DNA of 64,000 bases from assembly GCF_014192915.1 (NCBI RefSeq), contig NZ_JACHYN010000006.1, forward strand, positions 62,001 through 126,000, given 5' to 3'. A program made the position numbers and the translations under genes. This DNA is from Azospirillum sp. OGB3 (GTDB taxonomy: Bacteria > Pseudomonadota > Alphaproteobacteria > Azospirillales > Azospirillaceae). Shown here one piece after another: positions 47,391 to 57,126 of this stretch. Under the pieces are notes generated by a model that worked only from the letters and a program-made list of their open reading frames with translations, ran no database searches and had not been told where the DNA came from. Each line of letters opens with the position of its first letter. Positions within the stretch are counted from its first letter, which is position 1.

Positions 47391-49367
47391 ATGATCATCC
47401 GACATGCCACCCGTTTCGCCACCCGTTCCGCCATTGCCGCCGCCCTGCTGGGACTGATCGTGCTGGCCCAGCCCGCCGGGGCGGCCAGCCTGACGGCGCA
47501 GGACCTCGCCGTCTACCGGCAGGCCTTCAAGGCCGCCGACAACGACCGGCACGACGAGGCGATGCGCCTCGCCGCACAGGCGTCCAACAAGCTGCCGGCC
47601 AAGGTGATCCGCTGGATGGCCCTGGCGACTCCCGGCGGCGGCAGCTTCGACGAGATCGCCGCCTTCATCCGCGAGAACGGCGACTGGCCCAACCAGGCGC
47701 AGCTCCGCCGTCAGGCGGAAAAGGCGATGCCCATCGACCTGGACGAGGACCGGGTGCTCGCCTGGTTCAAGCAGTACCCGCCGCTGTCCAACGAAGGCTT
47801 CATGCGCCACGCCGACACGCTGCTGGCGACTGGCAACGCCGAGCGGGCGGTGCGGTTGGTGCGCGACCGCTGGGTCGAGGCGAACTTCACGTCGGCGGAC
47901 GAGGAGCAGTTCCTGGCCCGCTACCGCTCCCACCTGCGCCCGCAGGAGCACAAGGCGCGCATCGACCGGCTGCTGTGGGAACGCCAGGAAGCCGCGGTGC
48001 GCCGCATGCTGCCCTTCTTCGACGAGGCCTACGACCTGCTGATCGAGGCGCGGATCGCGCTGGACAGCGACGCCAAGAACGCCGACGCGGCGCTGGCGCG
48101 CGTCCCCGCCTCCCTGCGCAACGACCCCGGCCTGCTGTTCGACCGCGCCCGCTACCGCCGCCGCAAGGGCGACGACGCGGGGGCGCTGGAGATCATCGCC
48201 CAGGCGCCCAAGGACATGGGCCGCCCGCAGGCCTGGTGGACGGAGCGCCACATCCTGGCCCGCCGCGCCATGGTGAACGGCGACCACAACCTCGCCTACC
48301 GGCTGGTGACGGCGCACGGGCAGACCGAGGGCAGCGGCGCGGCGGAGGCGGAGTTCCTCGCCGGCTTCCTGGCGCTGCGCTTCCTCGACGACCCGTCGAG
48401 CGCCTTCAACCACTTCCACAAGCTCTACCGCTCCGTCGGCGCGCCCATCAGCAAGGCGCGCGGCGCCTACTGGTGCGGGCGTGCGGCCGAGGCGCTGGGC
48501 CAGACCGCGCAGGCCAAGGACTGGTACGCCAAGGCCGCCCAGTATGGCACGACCTTCTACGGCCAGCTCGCCGCCCGCCATGCCGGGAACGGGCGCATCG
48601 CCCTGCCCGCCGAGCCGCGCGTGTCCAACGCCGACGCCACCGCCTTCGAGCGGCGCGAGGTGGTGCGCGTGACCAAGCTGCTGGCGGAGATCGAGGGCAA
48701 CACCGACGAGCGGGTGACCGCCTTCCTGCGCCGCATCAGCCTCGACGCCAAGGAGCCGGCGGATTACGTGCTGGCCGCCAAGCTGGCCCGCGAGGTCGGG
48801 CGCCGCGACCTCGCCGTCGCCGCCGCGAAGGACGCCGCACAGAACGACGTGTTCCTGGTGGAAGCCGGCTACCCGATGATCGAAAGCCGGCCGGCCGCTC
48901 CGGAAATCGCCCTGGTGCACGCCATCATCCGGCAGGAGAGCACCTTCAACACCCGCGTGGTGTCGTCGGCCGGGGCGCGCGGCCTGATGCAGCTCATGCC
49001 CGGAACGGCGCAGCTGGTCGCCGGCAAGCTGGGCGTCAAGCACGACACCGCCAAGCTGATCAGCGACCCGGACTACAATGTGCGGCTCGGTTCGACCTAT
49101 CTGGCGGACATGATCGACCGCTTCAACGGCTCCTACATCATGGCCATCGCCGCCTACAACGCCGGCCCGACCCGCGTGCGCCAATGGATCGACACCTACG
49201 GCGACCCGCGCGGCGAAGCGATCGACGCCGTGGACTGGCTGGAGCTGATTCCGATCTACGAGACCCGCAACTACGTCCAGCGGGTCATGGAGGCCATGCT
49301 GGTCTATCGGGCGCGCATCCAGGGCGCCAAGGCGGAGCTGAACCTGGACAAGGAAATCCGTCGTTGA
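47391..49367 (+). CDS. Soluble lytic murein transglycosylase (Slt-like)
   Basis: A periplasmic enzyme of 658 residues with a signal sequence (IIRHATRFATRSAIAAALLGLIVLAQPAGAA). A long superhelical all-alpha region (about residues 35-490) follows, with TPR-like pairs. The C-terminal SLT catalytic domain has ALVHAIIRQESTFNTRVVSSAGARGLMQLMPGTAQLVA with the glutamate E516, and the ending YNAGPTRVRQWIDTYGDP. It cleaves peptidoglycan with 1,6-anhydro formation. It is divergent from dapA. The ATG at 47391 begins the signal sequence. Confidence 0.92.
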   Translation: MIIRHATRFATRSAIAAALLGLIVLAQPAGAASLTAQDLAVYRQAFKAADNDRHDEAMRLAAQASNKLPAKVIRWMALATPGGGSFDEIAAFIRENGDWPNQAQLRRQAEKAMPIDLDEDRVLAWFKQYPPLSNEGFMRHADTLLATGNAERAVRLVRDRWVEANFTSADEEQFLARYRSHLRPQEHKARIDRLLWERQEAAVRRMLPFFDEAYDLLIEARIALDSDAKNADAALARVPASLRNDPGLLFDRARYRRRKGDDAGALEIIAQAPKDMGRPQAWWTERHILARRAMVNGDHNLAYRLVTAHGQTEGSGAAEAEFLAGFLALRFLDDPSSAFNHFHKLYRSVGAPISKARGAYWCGRAAEALGQTAQAKDWYAKAAQYGTTFYGQLAARHAGNGRIALPAEPRVSNADATAFERREVVRVTKLLAEIEGNTDERVTAFLRRISLDAKEPADYVLAAKLAREVGRRDLAVAAAKDAAQNDVFLVEAGYPMIESRPAAPEIALVHAIIRQESTFNTRVVSSAGARGLMQLMPGTAQLVAGKLGVKHDTAKLISDPDYNVRLGSTYLADMIDRFNGSYIMAIAAYNAGPTRVRQWIDTYGDPRGEAIDAVDWLELIPIYETRNYVQRVMEAMLVYRARIQGAKAELNLDKEIRR

Positions 49368-49630
49368 TATCCCGGCGGTCCTTCGTCCCCACCGGACGAG
49401 GGACCGTCGCACCGATCAAAGACGAATATTCGAAAGTCACAAAAGCCGGCTTATCTCTGTCACATACCGAAATCGAAATCGTCCAATTTTCGCCCTTTTC
49501 GTCTGAAGTGGTAACTCTTCTTCCTGTCCGGAAGATGAATTGCATTTAATGCTCTATTAACCACAACCCGACAGAATTCCCACGCACGGACGCACCGTGT
49601 TTCTCTTTATTCCGTGATTGGGAGCCTACC
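49368..49630. other. Intergenic region with hairpin and AT-rich leader
   Basis: The first part has an inverted repeat, CGGTCC-TT-CGTC (49376-49387) / GACG-AG-GGACCG (49395-49406), likely a terminator-like hairpin for the transglycosylase gene without a T-tract. The following 210 bp (49410-49620) are unusually AT-rich for this genome and precede a small gene, so they probably contain its promoter. No clear -35/-10 pair is found. Confidence 0.45.
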
Positions 49631-49858
49631 ATGCCAGCACCGATGGTCGCCGATGAAGTCCGCCAGGCGTGCCGCATCCACGCGCGCCTTTTAGACGCCT
49701 TCATCGCCTTGACGGAACAGGAGCTGACACAGCTCGCCCCTGGTTTCGCCGAGGAAAGCCTCATGGAATCGCTGGAGAAGATGCGCGCCGCCCGCAAGAG
49801 CTACGGCGCTCTGGGCGGTGTCGTCGCCCTGGAGGTGGTGGCGTCGAACGCCGCCTGA
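49631..49858 (+). CDS. Small helical protein of unknown function
   Basis: A 75-residue protein, MPAPMVADEVRQACRIHARLLDAFIALTEQELTQLAPGFAEESLMESLEKMRAARKSYGA, mostly alpha-helical with no signal peptide. I do not recognise a family. It has its own GGGAG ribosome binding site, an AT-rich upstream region and an intergenic spacer on both sides, which supports it being real and separately transcribed. Convergent with mltG, 48 bp apart. Confidence 0.6.
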   Translation: MPAPMVADEVRQACRIHARLLDAFIALTEQELTQLAPGFAEESLMESLEKMRAARKSYGALGGVVALEVVASNAA

Positions 49859-49906
49859 CCACAGGCTGGCGTTCGGACAGGCCTTCCATTCGGGAACAGG
49901 GGACCG

Positions 49907-50908
49907 CTATTCCTGCGGCGTGTCCCCGTTGCCCGCGCCACCGGACTGCCGACGCTGCACCTCGCGCCATTTGGCGACGTTCCGGTTGTGATCCGGCAAA
50001 GTCTTCGCAAAGACATGCCCGCCACCTCCGTCGGCGACGAAGTATAGGAAGTCGTGCTTTTCCGGGTGGAGCGCCGCCTGGATGGACGCCCGTCCGGGGT
50101 TGGCGATCGGTCCCGGCGGAAGCCCCGCGGCGACGTAGGTGTTGTAGGGCGACTCGAACTTCCAGTCGTTGCGGGTCAGAGCCCGTCCCAACTCTCCGCT
50201 GCCATCGGTCAGCGCGTAGATCACCGTCGGGTCCGACTGGAGCTTCATGCCGGTCTCCAGGCGGTTGACGAAGACGCCTGCGACCTTGGCGCGCTCCGCC
50301 GCCACGCCGGTTTCCTTCTCCACGATGGACGCCATGGTCAGCGCCTGCTGCGGAGTCTCGTAAGGCAGGTCCGGACCGCGGTTCTTCCAGGCCTCGCTCA
50401 GAGCCTGGGTCATCGCGTGCTGCATCCGCTCGATCAGGGCCGAACGCGAATCGCCGTAGGAATAGTGATAAGTTTCAGGCAGTACGGTCCCGTCTTTCGG
50501 AACCGTCTTCAACTCGCCGCTCAGCGCCGGCTCGGCATCGAGCAGCGCCACCACCTGCGCGGCGGTCAGCCCCTCCGGCACCGTGAAGCGGCGGACCACC
50601 GTCTTGCCCTGGCGCAGCATCTCCAGGACGCCATCCACGCTGATGCCCGCTGGGAACGCGTACTCGCCGGCCTTCAGCGGCCCCTGGAGCTTCGCGGCGA
50701 ACAGGAAGAGGATCGGGGACTCGACGACTCCCGCGTCTTCCAAGGTTAGCGCGATCGCTTCCAGCCCGCTCCCGCGCGGAATGACAACCGTTTCGGCATG
50801 CTCTAGGGGTCCGGGGGCCATCACGCGGAGGGCACCCCAGAACACCAACCCGCTGCCCGCGGTGAGGACGGTCAACGCCCCCGCCGCGATTCGGAGGCCC
50901 CAACCCAT
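49907..50908 (-). CDS. mltG: Endolytic murein transglycosylase MltG
   Basis: A 333-residue inner-membrane protein. One N-terminal helix is present (IAAGALTVLTAGSGLVFWGALRV), followed by a LysM-like region (VVIPRGSGLEAIALTLEDAGVVESP) and the YceG catalytic domain. E197 in ALTMASIVEKETGVAAERAKVAGVFVNRL is the catalytic residue. QSDPTVIYAL and YNTYVAAGLPPGPIANPG complete the signature. MltG cleaves nascent glycan strands and sets their length. It is immediately downstream of fabF and probably co-transcribed with the fatty acid genes. Confidence 0.95.
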   Translation of the reverse strand: MGWGLRIAAGALTVLTAGSGLVFWGALRVMAPGPLEHAETVVIPRGSGLEAIALTLEDAGVVESPILFLFAAKLQGPLKAGEYAFPAGISVDGVLEMLRQGKTVVRRFTVPEGLTAAQVVALLDAEPALSGELKTVPKDGTVLPETYHYSYGDSRSALIERMQHAMTQALSEAWKNRGPDLPYETPQQALTMASIVEKETGVAAERAKVAGVFVNRLETGMKLQSDPTVIYALTDGSGELGRALTRNDWKFESPYNTYVAAGLPPGPIANPGRASIQAALHPEKHDFLYFVADGGGGHVFAKTLPDHNRNVAKWREVQRRQSGGAGNGDTPQE

Positions 50909-50934
50909 CGGCGGTCTCCGCGATGCTTCGCCGC

Positions 50935-52197
50935 TCAGGCGAATTCCTTGAAGACCAGGGAGGCGTTGGTGCCGCCGAAGCCAAAGGAGTTCGACAGCGC
51001 GGCCCGCACGCGGCGCTCCTGCGCAACCTTCGGAACGAGGTTGACGCCGAGGCAGCTCTCCGAGGGGTTCTCAAGGTTCAGCGTCGGCGGAACCAGGCTG
51101 TGGTTGATCGCCTTGATCGAATAGATCGCCTCGACCGCGCCGGCGGCCCCCAACAGGTGGCCGATGGCCGACTTGGTGGAGGACATCGCGACGTTGTCCA
51201 TCGCCGCGCCAAACAGACGCTTCACCGCGCCCAGCTCGATCTCGTCGCCCAGCGGCGTCGACGTGCCGTGCGCGTTGACGTAATCGATCTCCGACGGCTC
51301 CATTCCGGCCCGCTTCAGCGCGTTGCGCATGGCGCGGAAGCCGCCGTTGCCATCCTCCGCCGGGGCGGAAATGTGGTAGGCGTCGCCGGACATGCCGTAG
51401 CCGACCACTTCGGCGTAGATGTGGGCGCCGCGCTTCTTGGCGTGCTCCAGCTCCTCGAGGACGACGACACCGGCGCCCTCGCCGATCACGAAGCCGTCGC
51501 GGTCCTTGTCGTAGGGACGCGACGCCTTTTCCGGCGTGTCGTTGAAATTCGTGGACAGGGCGCGCATGGCGGCAAAACCGCCGACGCCCAGGCGGCTCAC
51601 CGCCGCTTCCGTGCCGCCGGCGACCATCACGTCGGCATCACCCAGCATGATCAGGCGCGAAGCGTCGCCGATGGCGTGCGCGCCGGTCGAGCAGGCCGTG
51701 ACCACCGCGTGGTTCGGGCCCTTGAAGCCGTGCTGGATGGAGATGTGACCGGACGCCAGATTGATGAGGCAGGCCGGAATGAAGAAGGGGGAAATGCGGC
51801 GCGGACCCTTTTCGGCCAGCGTGACCGCACCGTCGGCGATGCCCGGCAGGCCACCGATGCCCGAGCCCACCATGACGCCGGTGAGTTCGCGCTCCTCCTC
51901 GGTCTGGGGAACCCAGCCGGAATCCTTGATCGCTTCGTGGGCGGCGGCGATGGCGAAGATGATGAAATCATCCATCTTCCGCTGGTCCTTCGGCGGAACG
52001 AAGGCATCGGGGTTGAACAACCCGTCGCCATCCCCGCGCGGAACCTGCCCGGCAACTTTCGAGGCCAGATCGGAGGCGTCAAAACCCGTGATGGCGCGGA
52101 TGCCCGATTGGCTGGCGGTCAAACGCTCCCAGTTGAGCTTGTGGCCGACACCGAGCGGCGTGACCAGACCAAGGCCGGTAACGACGACACGTCTCAT
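50935..52197 (-). CDS. fabF: Beta-ketoacyl-ACP synthase II
   Basis: A 420-residue condensing enzyme of fatty acid elongation. It has MRRVVVTGLGLVTPLGVG at the start, the active-site C169 in VVTACSTGAHAIGDA, the two histidines in NAHGTSTPLGDEIE and SIKSAIGHLLGAAG-type sequence (SSTKSAIGHLLGAAGAVEAI), then NSFGFGGTNASLVF at the C-terminus. Part of the fabD-fabG-acpP-fabF operon; acpP is 86 bp upstream. mltG follows 26 bp later. Confidence 0.96.
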   Translation of the reverse strand: MRRVVVTGLGLVTPLGVGHKLNWERLTASQSGIRAITGFDASDLASKVAGQVPRGDGDGLFNPDAFVPPKDQRKMDDFIIFAIAAAHEAIKDSGWVPQTEEERELTGVMVGSGIGGLPGIADGAVTLAEKGPRRISPFFIPACLINLASGHISIQHGFKGPNHAVVTACSTGAHAIGDASRLIMLGDADVMVAGGTEAAVSRLGVGGFAAMRALSTNFNDTPEKASRPYDKDRDGFVIGEGAGVVVLEELEHAKKRGAHIYAEVVGYGMSGDAYHISAPAEDGNGGFRAMRNALKRAGMEPSEIDYVNAHGTSTPLGDEIELGAVKRLFGAAMDNVAMSSTKSAIGHLLGAAGAVEAIYSIKAINHSLVPPTLNLENPSESCLGVNLVPKVAQERRVRAALSNSFGFGGTNASLVFKEFA

Positions 52198-52283
52198 GGG
52201 GTATTCCTTGACCTTTCCTCGGAAAACTCAGCGACGGCCAGGCCACTTCGGAAAGCTGCCTGGCCTTCTTGCGCCACGCCTGA

Positions 52284-52523
52284 TCAGGCCGCGGCGTTCG
52301 CCTTGATGAAGTCGATGGCGTCCTTCACCGTCAGAATCTTCTCGGCGGCGTCGTCCGGAATCTCGCAGCCGAACTCTTCCTCGAAAGCCATAACCAGCTC
52401 GACCGTGTCGAGGCTGTCGGCGCCGAGATCGTCGATGAAGGAGGCGTTCTCCGTCACCTTCGACTCCTCGACCCCGAGGTGGTCCACAACGATCTTCTTA
52501 ACGCGCTCGGCGACATCGCTCAT
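52284..52523 (-). CDS. acpP: Acyl carrier protein
   Basis: A 79-residue acidic protein with the phosphopantetheine serine S37 in [21 protein letters not shown]. It carries growing acyl chains for FabD, FabG and FabF, whose genes surround it. Length and sequence match the housekeeping AcpP. Translation starts at the ATG 52523 after a GGAAGG site and an A-rich leader. Confidence 0.97.
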   Translation of the reverse strand: MSDVAERVKKIVVDHLGVEESKVTENASFIDDLGADSLDTVELVMAFEEEFGCEIPDDAAEKILTVKDAIDFIKANAAA

Positions 52524-52692
52524 TTTTTAAGACCTTCCAATCCTTGAGACCGCTCGGGCGAATTCGGCCGGCTCAACACGCGGCTGCGTGCCTTCCTGCC
52601 ACAAAAAGCCCCGTCCGATAACACATTTTTAGAGCCTTGACCAGCGCCCGCGGGCGCCGGTCCGAACCTCCGGTTCAGGCAGCGAATCCGCC

Positions 52693-53430
52693 TCAGATCA
52701 TGGCCATGCCGCCGTTGATGTGCAGCGTCTGGCCGGTGACATAGGCGGCCTCATCGCTCGCCAGGTACACGACTCCGGCGGCGATTTCCCCCGGCTCGCC
52801 CATGCGGCCGGAAGGAATGGCGGTGAGCAGCTTGTCCTTCTGCTCGGAATTCAGGGCGTCGGTCATCGCCGTGGTGATGAAACCCGGCGCGACGCAGTTC
52901 ACGGTGATGCCGCGCGACGCGACCTCCGCGGCCAGCGACTTCGACATGCCGATCATGCCGGCCTTGGAGGCGGCGTAGTTGGCCTGGCCGGGGTTGCCGG
53001 TGACGCCGACGATCGAGGTGATGCCGATGATGCGGCCCCAGCGGCGCTTCATCATGCCGCGCAGCACGGCGCGCGACAGGCGGAAGGCGGCGGTCAGGTT
53101 GACGTCCAGCACCGACTGCCAGTCGTCGTCCTTCATGCGCATGGCCAGCTGGTCGCGGGTCAGGCCGGCGTTGTTCACCAGGATGTCGATCTGGCCGAGG
53201 GCGGCCTCCGCGTCCTTGGCGAGCTGCTCGGTGCCGGCGGCGTCGGCGAGGTTGCCGGGCACCACCAGGGCGCGCTCGCCCAGTTCGGCGGCGAGCGACT
53301 CCAGCGGCGCGACGCGGGTGCCGGACAGGGCGACGGTGGCGCCCTGCGCGTGCAGCGCGCGGGCGATCTGCGCCCCGATGCCACCCGAGGCGCCGGTGAC
53401 CAGCGCCTTCTTTCCGGTCAGGTCGAACAT
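52693..53430 (-). CDS. fabG: 3-oxoacyl-ACP reductase
   Basis: A 245-residue short-chain dehydrogenase, using NADPH to reduce beta-ketoacyl-ACP. It has ALVTGASGGIGAQIARALHAQGATVAL (cofactor), the NNAGLTRDQL loop, the catalytic Ser in GITSIVGVTGNPGQANYAASKAGMIG with Tyr and Lys, and INGGMAMI at the C-terminus. ATG 53430 is chosen over GTG 53442, since GTGAGG lies at a good distance from it and 245 residues is the usual length. It is 8 bp from fabD. Confidence 0.96.
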   Translation of the reverse strand: MFDLTGKKALVTGASGGIGAQIARALHAQGATVALSGTRVAPLESLAAELGERALVVPGNLADAAGTEQLAKDAEAALGQIDILVNNAGLTRDQLAMRMKDDDWQSVLDVNLTAAFRLSRAVLRGMMKRRWGRIIGITSIVGVTGNPGQANYAASKAGMIGMSKSLAAEVASRGITVNCVAPGFITTAMTDALNSEQKDKLLTAIPSGRMGEPGEIAAGVVYLASDEAAYVTGQTLHINGGMAMI

Positions 53431-53438
53431 GGAATGCC

Positions 53439-54395
53439 TCACAGGGTCTTCAGGAACGATTCGACGTCGGCCGGGCCCTGAACGGAGGTGCCGGCCAACT
53501 CCTTGTCGATGCGCTTGGCGAGACCCGACAGCACCTTGCCCGAGCCGAGTTCGACCAGCGTGTCAACGCCCTGCTCCTTCATATAGAGCACGCTTTCGCG
53601 CCAGCGAACCATGCCGGTCACCTGCTCCACCAGAAGGCGGCGGATCTCGTTGGGGTCCGACACGGCCGACGCGGTCACGTTGGCGACCACCGGAACCACC
53701 GGCGCGCCGATCGTCACAGTGGCCAGGGCTTCGGCCATGGCGTCGGCGGCGGGCTGCATCAGCGGGCAGTGGAAGGGCGCGCTGACCGGCAGACGCACGG
53801 TGCGCTTCAGCCCGCGCTCCGCCGCGATCACGATGGCGCGCTCGATGGCCTCGGCGTGGCCGGAGATCACCACCTGACCCGACGAGTTGTCGTTGGCGAC
53901 GGTGCAGACCTCGGTCTGACCCGCAGGGGTCTTGGCGGCGTCGGCGGCGATGGCCTGGGCCTGCTCCAGCTCGGCGCCCAGCAGGGCGGCCATGGCGCCC
54001 TGCCCGACCGGCACGGCCTTCTGCATGGCCTGGCCGCGCAGCTTCAGCAGGCGCGCGGTGTCGGCCAGGGTGAAGGCACCGGCGGCGCACAGGGCCGAGT
54101 ATTCGCCGAGCGAATGGCCGGCGACGAAAGCCGCGTGCCTGGTCAGGTCGAGCCCGCCCTGGTCCTTCAGCACCCGCATGACGGCGACGCTGACGGCCAT
54201 CAGGGCCGGCTGGGCGTTCTCGGTCAGCGTCAGGTCGGCCTCGGGGCCTTCGAACATCAGGCGGGACAGGCGCTGGTTCAGCGCGTCGTCCACCTCTTCA
54301 AAGGTGAGCCGCGCGACCTCGAACGCCTCGGCCAGCTCACGGCCCATGCCGACGGCTTGGCTGCCCTGGCCCGGAAAGACGAACGCCCTGGTCAT
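53439..54395 (-). CDS. fabD: Malonyl-CoA:ACP transacylase
   Basis: A 318-residue acyltransferase that loads malonyl groups onto ACP. It has RAFVFPGQGSQAVGMG at the start, the nucleophile S95 in AGHSLGEYSALCAAGA, and VSAPFHCPLMQPAADAMA with the catalytic histidine. First gene of the fab cluster and very tightly spaced with fabG. Confidence 0.96.
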   Translation of the reverse strand: MTRAFVFPGQGSQAVGMGRELAEAFEVARLTFEEVDDALNQRLSRLMFEGPEADLTLTENAQPALMAVSVAVMRVLKDQGGLDLTRHAAFVAGHSLGEYSALCAAGAFTLADTARLLKLRGQAMQKAVPVGQGAMAALLGAELEQAQAIAADAAKTPAGQTEVCTVANDNSSGQVVISGHAEAIERAIVIAAERGLKRTVRLPVSAPFHCPLMQPAADAMAEALATVTIGAPVVPVVANVTASAVSDPNEIRRLLVEQVTGMVRWRESVLYMKEQGVDTLVELGSGKVLSGLAKRIDKELAGTSVQGPADVESFLKTL

Positions 54396-54788
54396 GCTGT
54401 CTGGGAACCCTAGTAAAAAGGCGCGCCACCCGCGGCGCTGCCGTTGAATTCGGCGACAGTCATACCCGGCCTTTCGGGCAAGTCAAGCGATGCTCAACGT
54501 TGAAGGGATGGAATTGGTGCCTTTCTGTTGCTTTTCCGGCGTTTTTTCATTGCTGCGATGCAAAGGCCAATGGAGAAAAGGGCCATTCTAGGGTGCAGCG
54601 AAGGCGGCGACGCCGGAATCGCCGACGGGCTCGTGTTTCCGCTTGTCGGAATGGGGCTTTTGTGCATACTGCGCCGCTTCATAACTCCTTGCCGGTGGCC
54701 CGCGTGCCGTCGGCTAGGCCCGGGCGGCTGATCCTGTCCATAGGGGATGGGGCGCAGCGCCGGACCATGAACAGCCATGGGGAGTACA
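54396..54788. promoter_or_regulatory. Divergent region between fabD and rpsF
   Basis: These 393 bp have no credible gene. A possible rpsF promoter has TTGTGC (54660-54665), a 16-bp spacer and TAACTC (54682-54687), giving a leader of about 95 nt that ends with GGGGAG before the rpsF ATG. An S6-type autoregulatory leader could be present there but I cannot show its structure. The fabD promoter should lie near 54400-54470. Confidence 0.4.
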
Positions 54789-55226
54789 ATGGCTCTTTAC
54801 GAGTGCGTGCTGATCGCGCGCCAGGACATCTCGGCCGCCCAGGCCGAGCAGCTCGGCGAGCAGTTCGCCCAGATCATTCGCGACAACGGCGGCCAGGTCG
54901 CCAAGACCGAATACTGGGGTCTGAAGACGCTCACCTACAAGATCAAGAAGAACCGCAAGGGTCACTACACCCTGTTCAACCTTGACGCCCCCGCCGCCGC
55001 CGTCCTCGAGATGGAGCGCAACATGGGCATCAACGAGGACGTGCTGCGCTTCATGACCGTCCGCGTCGATGCGCTGGACGCCAACCCGTCGGTGATGATG
55101 CAGAGCCGCGGCGAGCGTGGTGACCGCGGCGATCGCGGCGACCGCGGCCCGCGCCGCTTCGACGATCGTGGCCCGCGCCCGCCGCGTCGCCAGGAGCCCA
55201 CCGTTGCCGAAGGGGAGAACGCCTAA
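54789..55226 (+). CDS. rpsF: 30S ribosomal protein S6
   Basis: A 145-residue ribosomal protein that pairs with S18 on the platform of the 30S subunit. The conserved S6 domain is [64 protein letters not shown]. It is followed by a low-complexity tail (about residues 103-145) of RGD/RGP repeats rich in Arg, Gly and Asp. ATG 54789 is preceded by GGGGAG. Its TAA stop abuts the ATG of rpsR. Confidence 0.97.
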   Translation: MALYECVLIARQDISAAQAEQLGEQFAQIIRDNGGQVAKTEYWGLKTLTYKIKKNRKGHYTLFNLDAPAAAVLEMERNMGINEDVLRFMTVRVDALDANPSVMMQSRGERGDRGDRGDRGPRRFDDRGPRPPRRQEPTVAEGENA

Positions 55227-55499
55227 ATGTCCGACAAGCAGACCTCGGGCGCTCCGGCCCGCACCGGTGGCGGTCCCCGCCGTCCGTTCTTCCGCCGCCG
55301 CAAGACCTGCCCGTTCTCGGGCGCGAACGCCCCGGCGATCGACTACAAGGACGTCAAGCTCCTGTCCCGCTTCATCTCCGAGCGTGGCAAGATCGTGCCG
55401 AGCCGCATCACCGCGGTTTCCGCGAAGAAGCAGCGCGAACTCGCCCGCGCCATCAAGCGCGCCCGTTTCCTGGCCCTGCTTCCCTACGTGGTGAAGTAA
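55227..55499 (+). CDS. rpsR: 30S ribosomal protein S18
   Basis: A 90-residue protein with the S18 core [68 protein letters not shown]. It binds 16S rRNA together with S6. Its start codon directly follows the stop of rpsF (TAA-ATG), so the two are translationally coupled. Confidence 0.98.
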   Translation: MSDKQTSGAPARTGGGPRRPFFRRRKTCPFSGANAPAIDYKDVKLLSRFISERGKIVPSRITAVSAKKQRELARAIKRARFLALLPYVVK

Positions 55500-55533
55500 G
55501 GACCTGAAGCGGACAACAGGCAAAGGCAATCCC

Positions 55534-56490
55534 ATGGCCTCGCCCCTGGCCGCCCCTCTGGCGGCTGCCATCGGTGTCGGCGTGGTCAGCGCTTTCTTCT
55601 ATCTCGCCGTTCTGTTCGGCGGGTTCGGGGCGCTGATCCTGGGCTATCTGGCGCCGCTGCCGCTGTTCCTCGCGGGACTGTGGCTCGGCTCCACCGCCTC
55701 CCTTCTCGCCGGTGCGGCGGGGACGGTGGCGGTCCTGGCGGTGTCGTCCAGCGTCCTGGTGTCTCTCGCCTATCTGGTGACCGCGGCTGTCCCGGTCATC
55801 CTGGTGGTGCGGCAGGCGCTGCTGGCGCGGGCGGCTCCCGACGGGAGTGTTGAATGGTATCCTCCGGGCCGGCTCCTGATGGCGCTGACCGGAATGGGAC
55901 TGGCGGGCCTTCTGGGTGCCGCGGTTCTGACGCTCGATCAGCCCGGCGGGCTGGAGGGCGCGGTGCGGGAAACGCTGAGCCGCATGGCGGACCAGATGTT
56001 CTCCGCGCAGGGCCAGCCGGCCCCGGACCCGCAGGACATCTGGATGGCCGAGGTGTTGCCGGGCTTCGCGGTGATCTCATGGCTCGTCATGACGATCGTC
56101 AACGGAGCCCTGGCGCAGGGCGTCCTGATGCGGTTCGGCCGCAACAAGCGCCCGGCCATGCGGCTGGATGATCTGGAACTGCCACGGTGGCTCGCCACCG
56201 CGTTCCTGCTGACCATGGTGGCCGCCTCGCTGGCGTCGGACCCGGTCGGGTTCCTCGCGGTCAACGCCGCGCTGATCCTGTCCCTGCCATTCGCCTTTGC
56301 CGGGCTTTCGGTGGTGCATGTGTTCGCCCGAAGCCGATCGGCCAAGCTGCCGATCCTCATCGGGTTCTACATGTTCCTGTTTCTTTTCGGTTGGCCGATC
56401 GTGCTGATGGTCGGTCTGGGCATGATCGAGCAATGGATTGGGCTGCGTCGCCGTCTCCGGCCCGCCGGCCCCGATCAGGAGGACGAGTGA
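55534..56490 (+). CDS. DUF2232 membrane protein
   Basis: A 318-residue inner-membrane protein with about eight hydrophobic helices (for example [39 protein letters not shown]), with no known catalytic motif. Proteins of the DUF2232 type regularly lie between rpsR and rplI in alphaproteobacteria; the role is unknown. Its TGA stop overlaps the ATG of rplI (TGATG), so translation of rplI may be coupled to it. Confidence 0.85.
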   Translation: MASPLAAPLAAAIGVGVVSAFFYLAVLFGGFGALILGYLAPLPLFLAGLWLGSTASLLAGAAGTVAVLAVSSSVLVSLAYLVTAAVPVILVVRQALLARAAPDGSVEWYPPGRLLMALTGMGLAGLLGAAVLTLDQPGGLEGAVRETLSRMADQMFSAQGQPAPDPQDIWMAEVLPGFAVISWLVMTIVNGALAQGVLMRFGRNKRPAMRLDDLELPRWLATAFLLTMVAASLASDPVGFLAVNAALILSLPFAFAGLSVVHVFARSRSAKLPILIGFYMFLFLFGWPIVLMVGLGMIEQWIGLRRRLRPAGPDQEDE

Positions 56491-57056
56491 TGGAAGTTAT
56501 TCTGCTGGAGCGGGTCGAGAAGCTCGGCCAGATGGGCCAGGTCGTGAAGGTGCGTCCCGGCTTCGCCCGCAACTATCTGCTGCCGCAGAAGAAGGCTATG
56601 CGCGCCACCAAGGCGAACATGGCGTTCTTCGAGAAGCAGAAGGCCCACCTGGAGGCCGTCAACCTGGAGCGCCGCAAGGACGCCGAGCAGGTTGCCGCCA
56701 AGATGAACGACGTGACGGTCGTCGTGATCCGTCAGGCCGGCGAAACCGGCGTTCTGTACGGTTCGGTGACGCCGCGCGACGTCGCGGACGCCCTTGACGC
56801 CGCCGGCTACAAGGTCGACCGCAAGCAGGTGTCGATCGAGACCCCGATCAAGACGCTGGGCCTGTTCAAGCTGCGCGTCGTCCTGCACCCCGAGGTGAGC
56901 ATCTCCGTCACGGTGAATGTCGCCCGCTCGCAGGAAGAGGCCGAGTTGCAGCTGTCGCGTGGTGGCATGGTCACCGCGGCCGACCTGCGCGACGACGAGG
57001 ACGAGATCGAGGAGGCTCCCGAAGCCGCCGAGACCGAGGTTTCCGAGGAGGGCTGA
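56490..57056 (+). CDS. rplI: 50S ribosomal protein L9
   Basis: A 188-residue protein with the L9 N-domain [55 protein letters not shown] and the C-terminal domain with [46 protein letters not shown], plus an acidic tail. The ATG at 56490 overlaps the upstream stop by one base. The gene is followed by a strong terminator. Confidence 0.97.
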   Translation: MEVILLERVEKLGQMGQVVKVRPGFARNYLLPQKKAMRATKANMAFFEKQKAHLEAVNLERRKDAEQVAAKMNDVTVVVIRQAGETGVLYGSVTPRDVADALDAAGYKVDRKQVSIETPIKTLGLFKLRVVLHPEVSISVTVNVARSQEEAELQLSRGGMVTAADLRDDEDEIEEAPEAAETEVSEEG

Positions 57057-57090
57057 CCGCCCGCTCAACGAGACCAGTCCGCTCGTCCGG

Positions 57091-57126
57091 AAGCCGCCCG
57101 CCCCGAAAAGGGGCGAGGCGGCTTTT
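57091..57126 (+). terminator. Rho-independent terminator of the rpsF-rplI operon
   Basis: AAGCCGCC / GGCGGCTT (8 bp) with an inner GCCCC / GGGGC (5 bp) forms a hairpin with a small internal bulge and the loop GAAAA, followed by TTTTCCGTTTT. It starts 34 bp after the rplI stop. Confidence 0.85.

Noticed and set aside
54700-54788. S6/S18-binding leader RNA upstream of rpsF
   Set aside because: Such a leader is plausible, but I could not draw the expected bulged stem with CCG elements with confidence from the sequence.
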